DNA of 64,000 nt from Pontibacter diazotrophicus (lineage in GTDB: Bacteria > Bacteroidota > Bacteroidia > Cytophagales > Hymenobacteraceae), in NCBI RefSeq assembly GCF_003367245.1, contig NZ_QRGR01000018.1, positions 93,509 to 157,508 on the forward strand. Reading direction: 5' to 3'. The translations under genes and the position numbers were made by a program. Positions 27,001 through 35,147 of this stretch are shown in pieces (position 1 is the stretch's first letter; every line of letters begins with the position of its first letter). The notes below the pieces were generated by a model that had not been told where the DNA came from, made no database searches, and saw only the letters and a list, made by a program, of their open reading frames with translations.

Positions 27001-27303
27001 TTCTGAATTCGTTCCTAAGGCTACATCAATTGAACTGGCATTATCGATTTGGCGCCGAACTGTATTGTATCCAATAAAGCGGTATACCAGCGTATTGTTA
27101 TCTGCCGGCACATTAATTGAATATTCACCTTCAACACCAGTTGTGGTACCTACCGTAGTTCCTTGAACGATTACAGCAACACCGGGCAGCCCCTGACCGG
27201 TAGCTGCATCAGTCACTGTACCCGTTACTGTTCTGTTCTGAGCCATTGCCTGCTGCTGCAGCACAGAGACCAGAAAGAAGCATAACATTAAAGCTTTCTT
27301 CAT
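24061..27303 (-). CDS. SusC/RagA-family TonB-dependent transporter (pair 2)
   Basis: A 1080-residue transporter with the same architecture as pair 1: signal peptide (SVLQQQAMAQ), regulatory-like domain (VTGTVTDAATGQGLPGVAVI), TonB-box region (LQEVVVTALGIERTKNELPYA), plug with YGSRAANGVVMITTKKG and a barrel ending GFNVRARF. The NELPYAAQTVGGEEVAQTR segment is typical of SusC plugs. It starts a two-gene operon with susD. Upstream lies a 945-bp gap without a recognised gene. Ligand not predictable from these genes alone. Confidence 0.92.
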   Translation of the reverse strand: MKKALMLCFFLVSVLQQQAMAQNRTVTGTVTDAATGQGLPGVAVIVQGTTVGTTTGVEGEYSINVPADNNTLVYRFIGYNTVRRQIDNASSIDVALGTNSEQLQEVVVTALGIERTKNELPYAAQTVGGEEVAQTRQQNFTNALSGRVAGVQVQQNNNLGGSTNVVIRGNKSIGGNNQALFVVDGVPIDNSTNNTANQATGRGGYDYGNAAADINPDNIESMTILRGAAATALYGSRAANGVVMITTKKGSERQGIGVTVNTGANWGFMDKSTYTRFQKEYGRGYPGAVYSSEYPGFYANDVNGDGSPERVVVLNEDGSAGPAFDPNLLVWNWDSFDQSSPNFGQPTPWVAAENDPTTFFETTYGTSHNVAVDGTSDKGFFRASYGRNSNNGMLPNSNVTKNFINFSSSYKVTDKLTATTSLNYTETDGLGRYGTGYSGLNPNQGFRQWWGTDVDLAEQERAYFATRQNVTWNPRAWNDPRPMFFDNPYWTRYENYNTDNRRRALGYIRLDYEITDWLSVMGRASLDTYDEIREERYAVGSVGVSSYTRHNGRFSEANYDLMANVNRNFSEDFNLKATVGTNIRDTQTSLIRSTTNGGLVVPRLYALSNSRNPLGPPLEQDTRLRVNGYFASATLGFRDIAFLDVASRIDQSSSLPAANRTYFYPSISGSFVFSELLEPNYWFTFGKIRANYAEVGNMAQPLSVFNTYNLLAPFGSTSLASVDATRRNPDLKPERTNSWELGLEMNFMDARAGFDVTYYHASSVDQILNVPISRATGYNAQWINAGEVVNRGFEVSAFGSPVSTEAFTWTINANWTRNRSEVVDLGPIENYQIAAFQGGVSLNAAEGEPFGMIRGAGFVRNEQGQRVVGANGLYLSNRNANTNIGDINPDWVGGVSNTFRFKGVSLGFLIDMKKGGNVFSLDQSYGQYTGVPDNTVFTNDLGNPVRNPIVRNADGSYAPNSGGLILDGVKEDGSPNDRRVEVFYAMGYNNPPEMHIYDASYVKLREATLGFALPESVVSRLGVFQGIDLSIYGRNLYIFHKNTPYSDPEEGLSAGTLSLGYQSGAYPTMRNVGFNVRARF

Positions 27304-27489
27304 TGCGTTGTTTGTTTAGTGAGTGATTAGTAGAAATTTTAACATATAACAATTCAAACAGACCCATAGCAGGTCCAACCGGAGAGTAAGTAGATTCAAC
27401 TTGTAGTTTTCTAAGACAAAAGGGTTACCTGTTACCACAAATTTTTGGGATCCATTATATATTTAAAAAGAATACAAAATTGATAGGAC

Positions 27490-27606
27490 TTATGCTGCAT
27501 CAGCGCTCAAAGCGGGCGTGATGCAGGTCATCAACTGCAGGAAGAGGACTAAGAGGGTACAAGCGCCCTTGGTCGTAAAAGATAATGGATTTGGGCCTGC
27601 AGTCAT
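27490..27606 (-). CDS. Possible 38-residue hydrophobic microprotein
   Basis: A short frame starting ATG at 27606 encodes a polar start, a Lys, a hydrophobic stretch (TLLVLFLQLMTCI) and an Ala-rich end (ALSADAA) like a signal peptide with its cleavage site. It lies about 190 bp upstream of susC on the same strand; a GC-rich hairpin covers its last codons. It may be a real small membrane or leader peptide, the decayed start of an exported protein, or chance. Confidence 0.25.
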   Translation of the reverse strand: MTAGPNPLSFTTKGACTLLVLFLQLMTCITPALSADAA

Positions 27607-28172
27607 CGTACACCTCTCCTAAGAGAAGGGCCGCTTTAAAACAGAGAAGAGATTACGTTGTATATAATAAGGAAGCTTTAACAGTAAAGTTTTCTTCATA
27701 AGTTTATATTTAAGTAGGCCAACAACCAAGTTTACCGAAATTTGCGCTTATTAACAAATAATTAAAGTGCTTATGCATACCTTTTAGGGATACTTAGGCT
27801 AATTTTAAAGTTTTAACATTATAATTAGCAGATACTTACTTTATGAATATTAAAAGGATTTTTTCTTGCTATAAACATTAAATGAATTTTCACTCCATAA
27901 AATAAATAGTTCTGTAATAAAGAAGTCTATTTGTGCCAGTCTTGCAGTAGCGCTTTTTACTGCGCGTGCTGCACCAGTCCGACCAGAAAAAGTAAAAATC
28001 TCTTTAAAAAACCTGATCTTTTTATAAGAAAAGAAAAGGTTCAAGAACAGGCACCTCTTCATTAGTTGTTTTCATGATACTAAACCGTAGAGAAAAGAAA
28101 AGCAGGGACTCTATCCTGCGCTTGCCATTGCAGATGATAATTTCCGTTATACAAGCCTTATACGTAGAAGCC

Positions 28173-28219
28173 AAAATAAAGGCCGCTGCCCATTCGTCAT
28201 GAGCAGCGGCCTTTATTTT
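28173..28219 (-). terminator. Terminator after feoB
   Basis: A perfect 17-bp inverted repeat (28173-28189 with 28203-28219, 13-nt loop), GC-rich in the middle and A/T at the ends, 30 bp past the feoB stop. Confidence 0.85.
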
Positions 28220-28248
28220 GATCCCTTCTCAGTGCGGAAAAAGAAAGA

Positions 28249-30405
28249 TCAGCTAAAAACCTGGTAAGTAATAAACGCCATCACATAAGCCAGGCCGCTC
28301 ATATAGATCAGCTGAGCCAGCGGCCACTGCCAGCTTTTTGTCTCGCGGCGCACAATGGCCAGCGTGCTCACGCACTGCATGGCGAACAGGTAAAAGATCA
28401 TGAGCGAGAAGGCGCGGGCAGGCGTAAAGAACGGATCTCCGTTGGCGTCCTTCTCTGTCATGAGTTTATTTTTGATGGTGCTCACGTTTTCCTCTTCTCC
28501 TATGCTATAGATGGTAGACATGGTACCCACAAATACTTCGCGCGCCGCAAAGGAGGTCAGCAAAGCGATGCCTATTTTCCAGTCGTACCCCAGCGGCCGG
28601 ATAACGGGCTCTATGGAGCGGCCGATGATGCCGGCATAAGAAGACTCTAACTGGTAAGAGGCAATCCTATTCTCTGTCTGCACTTCATTCAGGTTTTGCG
28701 CCTGGGCTTCTGCCAGGGCTTTTTGCCGGGCTTCCTCAAAATTATTGCCGGGGCCGTAAGAGGCTAGCACCCAAAGTATAATAGAGACCGCCACAATTAC
28801 TTTCCCCGCCTCAAACACAAAAGCCTTCGATTTCTCTATAATGGTAAGACCTACGTTTTTCCAGCGCGGCATCTTGTACACAGGGAACTCCATGATAAAA
28901 TAACTGCGTTCACGGGCTTTCAGGATAGTTTTGAGTAGCAATGCAGAGAAAATTGCCGCTAAAAACCCTATCAGGTATAGCGCCATCAGCACCAGCCCCT
29001 GCAGGTTCAGGAAACCAAAGTAATATTTCTCCGGCACCACCAGCGCAATCAATACAGTATAGACAGGAATGCGGGCAGAGCAGCTCATCAGCGGTGTCAC
29101 GAAAATGGTAATCATCCTGTCCTTCCAGTTCTCAATAGTTCTGGCCGACATCACCGCTGGCACGGCACAGGCCACTCCTGAAATGAGCGGCACCACGCTC
29201 TTTCCGTTCAGGCCAAATTTGCGCATAATTTTGTCCATCATAAACGTGACGCGCGCCATATAGCCTGTTTCTTCCAGAATGGCAATAAAGGCAAACAGCA
29301 CGGCAATTTGCGGTACAAATATCAGCACTCCGCCCAGACCGGCAATCACGCCTTCTGTGAGCATGTTCACCAGGGGGCCATTAAAGTTCTCCTGTATCAG
29401 CTTATTCAGATTTGCTATTCCCAGGTCAATGAGGTCCATGGGGTAACTTGCCCAGGCAAACACCGCCTGGAAGATGAGGAACAGAATCAAGAAGAAAATA
29501 AGGTAGCCGAACACTTTATGCGTCAGCACCTGGTCGAGGCGGTTGCTGAATTTCTCCGCTTTATCCGCCTTTTCCACCCGCACAATGTCCAGCAGCATTT
29601 CGTTGATGCGGGTATAGCGGGCTACTGTTTCGTTGGCCTGCTGGGTGATAGAATGGAATTCTGCCTCCTCCAGCAACGTACCTAACCACGCCACATCCTG
29701 CTCCGTCAAAAACTTTAAGCTTTTGTAATGATGTGCATACTGCAACGCCACATAATCATTGTTCAGGCCGAACTTCGACTTTATAGATTGCAGCAAAGGC
29801 CTCAGTTCTGCCGGCACCTCAAAAAAAGTGGCCTTGGTAGCCTCCAACTGCTGTGACATCACAATTTTAAGAGCTGCCACACCCAAGCCCTTACGGGCAT
29901 TCATAGGTATAACCGGCACTCCCAACTCCTTTTGCAAGGCAGGAATGTCAATTTTCACCCCCTCCTGCTCAGCCACATCCACCATATTCAGCGCCAGCAC
30001 CGACGGAATCTGCAAATCTGCCAGCTGCGAGAATAGCAGCAGGTTTCGCTTCAGGTTAGAAGCGTCAGCGGTTACAATAACAAGGTCTGGGTAGTGTTTG
30101 GAGGCCGGGTCGTAGAGCAAATCAATAATAACACGCTCGTCCAGCGACTTCGGGTATAAACTGTAGGTACCCGGAAGGTCAATAATCTGCGCCTTTAGCT
30201 TTGGCGTAAGCTGGCTATAGCCTGTTTTTTTATCTACTGTAACACCCGGAAAGTTACCCACCTTCTGGTTAAGGCCCGTCAACTGGTTAAAAAGAGATGT
30301 TTTTCCTGAGTTAGGATTACCAATCAGGGCAATTTTTGCCATGGTTGGCTGCACAGGAGGCCTCTCGACCTGCGGTATATCAGGTTGGGTAGTAACGACA
30401 GTCAT
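28249..30405 (-). CDS. feoB: Ferrous iron transporter FeoB
   Basis: A 718-residue inner-membrane Fe(II) importer. The cytosolic N-terminal G domain shows G1 GNPNSGKT (29-36), the switch region NFPGVTVDKKTG, G3 DLPG (76-79) and G4 NMVD (140-143). From about residue 290 come the gate motifs and transmembrane helices (LISGVACAVPAVMSARTI, FVTPLMSCSARIPVY). The GTPase opens the pore for Fe2+ under low oxygen or low iron. It follows feoA by 12 bp. Length and order fit a standard FeoB; no FeoC is seen. Confidence 0.95.
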   Translation of the reverse strand: MTVVTTQPDIPQVERPPVQPTMAKIALIGNPNSGKTSLFNQLTGLNQKVGNFPGVTVDKKTGYSQLTPKLKAQIIDLPGTYSLYPKSLDERVIIDLLYDPASKHYPDLVIVTADASNLKRNLLLFSQLADLQIPSVLALNMVDVAEQEGVKIDIPALQKELGVPVIPMNARKGLGVAALKIVMSQQLEATKATFFEVPAELRPLLQSIKSKFGLNNDYVALQYAHHYKSLKFLTEQDVAWLGTLLEEAEFHSITQQANETVARYTRINEMLLDIVRVEKADKAEKFSNRLDQVLTHKVFGYLIFFLILFLIFQAVFAWASYPMDLIDLGIANLNKLIQENFNGPLVNMLTEGVIAGLGGVLIFVPQIAVLFAFIAILEETGYMARVTFMMDKIMRKFGLNGKSVVPLISGVACAVPAVMSARTIENWKDRMITIFVTPLMSCSARIPVYTVLIALVVPEKYYFGFLNLQGLVLMALYLIGFLAAIFSALLLKTILKARERSYFIMEFPVYKMPRWKNVGLTIIEKSKAFVFEAGKVIVAVSIILWVLASYGPGNNFEEARQKALAEAQAQNLNEVQTENRIASYQLESSYAGIIGRSIEPVIRPLGYDWKIGIALLTSFAAREVFVGTMSTIYSIGEEENVSTIKNKLMTEKDANGDPFFTPARAFSLMIFYLFAMQCVSTLAIVRRETKSWQWPLAQLIYMSGLAYVMAFITYQVFS

Positions 30406-30417
30406 GAAATAAATTTA

Positions 30418-30666
30418 CTACTTGAGCAAAATTGTCTCGGCTTCGTCTAAACGTAGTGAGAGGGTATAGTCATTTACGATAATCGTGATGGGGTCGCCAA
30501 AGGGGGCGCGGCTGTTCAGCTTCACCTCCGTGCCAGGTATGCAACCCATTTCGAGCAGCTTCAGCCCCATTTCAGGGTCATTGAGGCAGCATATCACGCC
30601 GCTCTCCCCTATTTTCAGGTCGCGCACGCTCTTTTGCCCCTTCTGCTCTTCTTCCGTTTTTCGCAC
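30418..30666 (-). CDS. feoA: FeoA-family protein
   Basis: An 82-residue SH3-like protein that helps FeoB at the inner membrane. The signature MGLKLLEMGCIPGTEVKLNS and the final YTLSLRLDEAETILLK are typical. The start is GTG at 30666; a stop codon lies in frame just upstream, so no ATG is available. It leads the feoAB operon. An imperfect palindrome ending 10 bp upstream may be an iron-dependent operator. Confidence 0.92.
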   Translation of the reverse strand: MRKTEEEQKGQKSVRDLKIGESGVICCLNDPEMGLKLLEMGCIPGTEVKLNSRAPFGDPITIIVNDYTLSLRLDEAETILLK

Positions 30667-30675
30667 CTCTTATTT

Positions 30676-30696
30676 TTTATTTAGACTCATTATAAA
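30676..30696 (-). promoter_or_regulatory. Imperfect palindrome upstream of feoA
   Basis: A 21-bp sequence with matching outer arms (TTTAT...ATAAA) and a GA/TC inner match lies 10 bp upstream of the feoA GTG. Position and AT-rich symmetry fit a Fur- or DtxR-type metal operator, but it matches neither consensus well. Between it and the murF-alr gene the 294-bp gap shows nothing else recognisable. Confidence 0.25.
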
Positions 30697-30960
30697 CAAC
30701 TGCAAGTTACAAGGTGTTCAGTAGGAAAGCAAAAGAATTATAGATTTGGAGGCAAGGAGATATGAGTGTCTGTAAATAAGCAGGTTAAGAGATGAAAAAA
30801 AATATAGAGATGAGCGCTAAGACTACCATCCTCAAATTTCAGAATTTACTGATTATACCTTAAAAACGCACCTTCTATCATATAGTGTCAGTATGTGTTG
30901 TCGGTGAAAGCACCACCAACGGCAGCAAACTTCCACATCTCCTCAATTCCAAATCAAATT

Positions 30961-33417
30961 TTACTCTGAGTAGAAAACCCGCTTTACACGGGTGCTTACG
31001 TTGGTGAGTAGTTCGTAGGGAATGGTGCCGATGCGTTTTGCCAACTCCACCAGCGTCAGCTGCGGGCCAAACACAGTCACCTCATCCCCGGCTTTTACGT
31101 CAAGCCCTGTCACATCTACCATACACATGTCCATGCACACGTTGCCGATGAGGGGGCAGCGCTGCCCATGGATGAGCACATGCCCAATACCGTTGCTGAA
31201 ACGGCGGTCGTAGCCGTCGGCATAGCCTATGGCAATAGTAGCAGTGGTTTTGTCTGAATCCGCTATCCCTTTGCGGCTGTAGCCGACTGTCTCGCCCTGC
31301 TTTACCTTCTTCACCTGCGATACGGTAGTTTTCAGCATACTCACCGGGCGCAGCGCCTCCTGCTCATCTCCAGTCGCCTCCACACCATAGAGGCCGATGC
31401 CCAGGCGCACCATATCCAACTGGTGCTCCGGGAAACGCACAATTCCCGCTGAGTTCAGCACATGTTTTATCACCTTATAACCTAGCTGTGCCTCCACGGC
31501 ATCGGCCATACTTCTGAAATTCCGGATTTGCAGCTGCGAGAAGTCATTGTGTACTGCCTCATCGGCACCGGCCAGGTGGCTGAAGGCGCTCATCACCTGC
31601 ACCTGCGGATATTGTTTTAGTAAAGTAAACAGGTCTTCAAAGTCCTCCTCCGTAAAGCCCAGGCGGTGCATGCCGGTGTCCAGTTTCAGGTGTATTTTAG
31701 AGGTAACAGCGCCAGAGAGGGAAGCGACGTAGGCCTGCAGCTGCTCCAGGGCATAAATTTCCGGCTCCAGGTTATACTGCCGCAGCTTTGCAAAGCTGTC
31801 CGGCGATGGGTTCATAACCATTATCGGCAGCGTAATCCCGTTCTCGCGCAGCTGCACCCCCTCGTCGGCATAGGCCACTGCCAGGTAGTCGACGCGATGG
31901 AATTGTAGCAGGTTGGCGACCTCAAAGCTGCCGCTGCCATAGGCAAAAGCCTTCACCATCACCATCAGCCGTACATCCGGGGCAAGTTTAGAACGGTAGT
32001 AATTGAGATTGTGCACGAGCGCATCAAGGTTTACTTCCAGCACCGTACCATGCACTTTCTGCTGGAAAGCCTGCACAATTTTCTCAAACTCAAACACACG
32101 CGCACCTTTTACCAGAATTAACTCATCCCGGAACTGGCCTGGGATGAACTGGTTCAGGAAGTCCGCTGTAGAAGAATAAAACGCTGCCGGAATTGTAAAA
32201 AGATTCCTGTACTTGCTGATTTTCTCCCCGATGGCAATCAGCCGCTCCACGCCACGCGCCTGCACCAACTCTGCTACCTGTCTGTACAGCTTCTCCTCCG
32301 GCAGCCCCGACTCCAGCAAATCAGAAAGTATAACGGTGCGCTTGCCCCGCTGCGGTTGGTTTACCAGCAAATCAAGGGCAATGGCTAATCCAGCAAGGTC
32401 ATTGTTGTAGGTGTCGTCGATGAGGTAGCAGCCGTTAATAGCTTCTTTCATTTCGAGGCGCATGGCTACCGGGTGCAGGCGGTCCAGCCGGTCCTGAATC
32501 TCTGAGAGCGGCAGACTAAGGTACAGCAGCACCGCCAGGCAGTGGAGCGCATTCTCCACAGAAGCCTCATCAGTAAACGGAATCGCCAGCCGCTGTTTCA
32601 TGCCCTGCCAGGTATAAACCACAATCGTCTTATGCCCCACTGTGGTGGTGGCCTTGATGGTGATGTCTGCCGCCTGTGTTCTGGCCCAAGTGAAAGCTTT
32701 AATCTCTTTTGCCTGCACCGCCTCGTGCACCAGCGCATGGTCGGCACAGTAAAACAGTAAATCAACGTCTTTAAACAGCTTCAGCTTCTCTTCTACTTTC
32801 TGCCGATGGGATGTAAAGCCTTCGTCATGGGCACTGCCGATGTTTGTGAAGATGCCTAGGGTTGGCTGTATGACCTGCTGCAGTTTCTCCATCTCCCCGG
32901 GCTGTGAGATGCCGGCCTCAAAAATGGCGAAGGTATGGTTCTGCTCCATCTGCCACACGCTCAGCGGCACACCCAACTGCGAATTGTAGCTGCGCGGGCT
33001 TTTTACTACCATCTCGTCGGGGCTCAACAGCTGCGCCAGCCATTCCTTCACAATCGTTTTGCCGTTACTTCCCGTAATCCCGATAACCGACATCTGAAAG
33101 TTTGCCCGGTGCCATGCCGCCAGCTTTTGCAGCGCTTCCAGGCTGTTTTCCACCCGCAGTATGTTTGCCTCGGGATACTGCTGCTTCAACTCCGCCTCCT
33201 CACCCTGCTCTACCACAAAAGCCCTTACGCCCTGCTGATACAGCTGCGGCAGGTACTTGTGCCCGTCGTTGTACTTGCCCCGGATGGCAAAGAACAGCGT
33301 GCCTGCAGGCTGCGAAAGCTTGCGGCTGTCGGTGAGCAGGTGCACCACAGGCCATGGCTGCACTAACTGCACTACATGGCCTTGAACGATAGAAGTGAGT
33401 TCCTGAAAAGTAAGCAT
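30961..33417 (-). CDS. Bifunctional MurF ligase / alanine racemase
   Basis: An 818-residue fusion. The N-terminal half is MurF, which adds D-Ala-D-Ala to the UDP-MurNAc tripeptide: ATP loop GITGSNGKT (113-121), AIFEAGISQPGEMEKL, and YLIDDTYNNDLAGLAIALD. The C-terminal half (from about 450) is a PLP-dependent alanine racemase: VNLDALVHNLNYYRS, the PLP-lysine segment VMVKAFAYGSGS near 480, IGYADGYDRRF and the end VSTRVKRVFY. One polypeptide thus makes D-Ala and uses the dipeptide built from it. This fusion is known in Bacteroidota and is not a sequencing error. A -7 promoter match lies 23 bp upstream. Confidence 0.93.
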   Translation of the reverse strand: MLTFQELTSIVQGHVVQLVQPWPVVHLLTDSRKLSQPAGTLFFAIRGKYNDGHKYLPQLYQQGVRAFVVEQGEEAELKQQYPEANILRVENSLEALQKLAAWHRANFQMSVIGITGSNGKTIVKEWLAQLLSPDEMVVKSPRSYNSQLGVPLSVWQMEQNHTFAIFEAGISQPGEMEKLQQVIQPTLGIFTNIGSAHDEGFTSHRQKVEEKLKLFKDVDLLFYCADHALVHEAVQAKEIKAFTWARTQAADITIKATTTVGHKTIVVYTWQGMKQRLAIPFTDEASVENALHCLAVLLYLSLPLSEIQDRLDRLHPVAMRLEMKEAINGCYLIDDTYNNDLAGLAIALDLLVNQPQRGKRTVILSDLLESGLPEEKLYRQVAELVQARGVERLIAIGEKISKYRNLFTIPAAFYSSTADFLNQFIPGQFRDELILVKGARVFEFEKIVQAFQQKVHGTVLEVNLDALVHNLNYYRSKLAPDVRLMVMVKAFAYGSGSFEVANLLQFHRVDYLAVAYADEGVQLRENGITLPIMVMNPSPDSFAKLRQYNLEPEIYALEQLQAYVASLSGAVTSKIHLKLDTGMHRLGFTEEDFEDLFTLLKQYPQVQVMSAFSHLAGADEAVHNDFSQLQIRNFRSMADAVEAQLGYKVIKHVLNSAGIVRFPEHQLDMVRLGIGLYGVEATGDEQEALRPVSMLKTTVSQVKKVKQGETVGYSRKGIADSDKTTATIAIGYADGYDRRFSNGIGHVLIHGQRCPLIGNVCMDMCMVDVTGLDVKAGDEVTVFGPQLTLVELAKRIGTIPYELLTNVSTRVKRVFYSE

Positions 33418-33439
33418 GAATTTGAAATAAGGCTTGTGC

Positions 33440-33447
33440 CAAAGATA
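33440..33447 (-). promoter_or_regulatory. Candidate -7 element (TATCTTTG) for murF-alr
   Basis: A perfect TAnnTTTG on the minus strand, giving a leader of about 15 nt before the MurF start. A degenerate CTAAC-type repeat lies just upstream, where the -33 region would be. Confidence 0.4.
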
Positions 33448-33461
33448 GTGTAATGAGTCAA

Positions 33462-33500
33462 AAGAGTTAGAGGGTTAGAAAGTTAAAGCGTTAGAAAGTT
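33462..33500. repeat. Degenerate GTTAGAAA-type simple repeat
   Basis: Imperfect runs of GAGTTAGAGGGTTAGAAAG and related units between the divergent murF-alr and EamA genes. Same family as the octamer array near 11.2 kb. Confidence 0.55.
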
Positions 33501-33566
33501 GTGGAACAGGAACATTTTTCACTACAAAAAACCAGCCTCTTATACTTCATCTGCTTCAGCTTTCTT

Positions 33567-33574
33567 TACCTTTG
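33567..33574 (+). promoter_or_regulatory. Candidate -7 element (TACCTTTG)
   Basis: A perfect TAnnTTTG match 24 bp upstream of the EamA/RarD start, giving a short leader. No clear -33 partner. Confidence 0.42.
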
Positions 33575-33598
33575 CGCTCTTTTAGATGATTCCTCTTT

Positions 33599-34549
33599 AT
33601 GGAAACAACCAATACCAAACCATATTACACGGCTGGCATTGCAGCCTTCGTTATCTGGGGCTTTATACCTTTCCCGCTTAAGGCGCTGGCGGCATATCCG
33701 AGTGGGCAGATTCTGTGCTTCCGGGTAGCGTTCTCTGTAGTGCTCCTGCTGCTCATCTCGGTTTTGTTCCGGCGCAGGCAGCTACAGGAAACACTGGCGC
33801 AGGTGAAAGGCGCAGCAGCTCGCGAGAAGCGCCTGTTTCTGCTGTATACCTTTTTAGGCGGTGCACTGCTCACTATCAACTGGCTGGCGTTTATATACGT
33901 TATCAACCATATAAATATACAAACGGGCTCTTTCTCCTATTTGCTTTGCCCTATTCTGACGGCGGTGCTCGGCTTCATTTTGCTGAAGGAGGAATTACGG
34001 GTTAACCAATGGCTGGCCATTGGCCTCAGCGCCCTGAGTTGTGTGTTGGTAGGCACCGGAGAATTATCAAGCCTGCTGTTTAGCCTGCTTATTGCGTTGA
34101 GTTATGCCTTTTACCTCATCACGCAACGCCTCCTGAAGAATTACGATAAAATCATACTGCTTACGCTACAGTTGCTACTCTCTTTTGCACTCCTGGCTCC
34201 TTTTTACACCTACTTTAAAGGAGAAAGCGCTGTGGCGCTAAACAATCACTTCTTCCTCAATATCGCCATTTTAAGTGCCTGCTTCACGGTTCTGCCGCTG
34301 TTCCTGAATTTATTTGCACTGAAAGAACTTACCTCCGGCACCATCGGCATTCTGATGTACATCAACCCTATTATCAACTTTGTGATGGCGTTCCTGTACT
34401 TTAATGAGCAGACGACCCCGACAAAGCTGTTGGCTTACCTGTTGATTTTTGTCTCTGTCATTATCTATAACCTGAACATCAAAGGACGCAAAAAGCGGGG
34501 GAATGGGCTGGTCATACCGCCGGTAGGCACTACAGCGATTGTAAAATAG
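33599..34549 (+). CDS. EamA/RarD-family permease
   Basis: A 316-residue inner-membrane protein with about ten transmembrane helices. The start (YYTAGIAAFVIWGFIPFPLKAL), NWLAFIYVINHINIQTGSFSY and FALKELTSGTIGILMYINP segments match RarD-type drug/metabolite transporters. The C-terminal half repeats the EamA fold. The substrate is unknown. It is a single gene, divergent from murF-alr and convergent with a lipoprotein gene; a terminator follows 3 bp after its stop. Confidence 0.85.
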   Translation: METTNTKPYYTAGIAAFVIWGFIPFPLKALAAYPSGQILCFRVAFSVVLLLLISVLFRRRQLQETLAQVKGAAAREKRLFLLYTFLGGALLTINWLAFIYVINHINIQTGSFSYLLCPILTAVLGFILLKEELRVNQWLAIGLSALSCVLVGTGELSSLLFSLLIALSYAFYLITQRLLKNYDKIILLTLQLLLSFALLAPFYTYFKGESAVALNNHFFLNIAILSACFTVLPLFLNLFALKELTSGTIGILMYINPIINFVMAFLYFNEQTTPTKLLAYLLIFVSVIIYNLNIKGRKKRGNGLVIPPVGTTAIVK

Positions 34550-34552
34550 TAA

Positions 34553-34584
34553 AAGCCCCGCCAGCAGTAGAGCTGGCGGGGCTT
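34553..34584. terminator. Bidirectional terminator
   Basis: Perfect 13-bp GC-rich stem (AAGCCCCGCCAGC and its complement, 6-nt loop) between the convergent EamA and lipoprotein genes. Confidence 0.88.
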
Positions 34585-34602
34585 CTGTTTGATAGCTCCA
34601 GT

Positions 34603-34956
34603 TTATTGTCCGTCGATCTCCCGGTTTGGAGGCGTAGTAGGCCTTGGACGCTGGTTCGGGTTCTCTCTTCGCTGTTTTTCCATATCCAGCTCATGCATAC
34701 GGCGCGCGGCCGTATCCACGTTAGAGCGCATATCGCCGAACTGGTCGGCCTGCTCTCCGGTTACGGCACTATCACCTATTGTAGAGGGGCGCGGCTCATT
34801 CAGGTGCTCGGCATCCGTCATCTCCACAATTGCTGCTGAGGTACTTGTATCGTCGGTGGGGTTAGATGCTGGCCTCTCGCCGTTACAGCCAAAGCCTACA
34901 ACAGCCGCAAAAGCCACTGCTACCCCTGTTTTGAATATATTTGATGTCATTTTCAT
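34603..34956 (-). CDS. Small predicted lipoprotein, function unknown
   Basis: A 117-residue protein with a lipoprotein signal (AVAFAAVVGFGC; Cys near residue 24) and a polar, probably disordered body rich in Thr/Asp/Pro/Arg, ending in a basic Pro-rich tail (NQRPRPTTPPNREIDGQ). No family recognised. The opposite strand has a longer open frame over the same DNA, but this strand carries the signal peptide and lipobox and has a terminator after its stop, so I prefer it. Confidence 0.62.
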   Translation of the reverse strand: MKMTSNIFKTGVAVAFAAVVGFGCNGERPASNPTDDTSTSAAIVEMTDAEHLNEPRPSTIGDSAVTGEQADQFGDMRSNVDTAARRMHELDMEKQRRENPNQRPRPTTPPNREIDGQ

Positions 34957-35147
34957 GTCTGTTTCTCAATTAGTTATTGTACTGTTTTTAACGTGCATAG
35001 CGCTAATAGGTTATACAATGGGTCCTGAGACGTGGGCTCTGAATCGCTCAACGAGAAAAATTAGAATAGTGCAAATAGATGCTACTGCAGCGTCTGCACT
35101 ATTATTTCATCAAAAAAACACCTTAGAGACTGTAAACTCTCCGCTTT

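Larger units (their letters stand above)
27304..28248. other. Long gap upstream of susC pair 2
   Basis: 945 bp with no convincing gene of normal length. Contents seen: a GC-rich hairpin (27495-27526), a possible 38-codon minus-strand frame (27490-27606), a 26-codon minus frame from 27699 that begins like a signal peptide (MKKTLLLKL), AT-rich DNA from 27,680 to 28,080 and the feoB terminator at 28173-28219. It is the longest unexplained interval in the window and should contain the susC leader and promoter. Confidence 0.55.

Noticed and set aside
27850..28062. 70-residue minus-strand frame in the long gap
   Set aside because: Lys/Phe-rich AT-driven composition, no start context and no recognisable domain.
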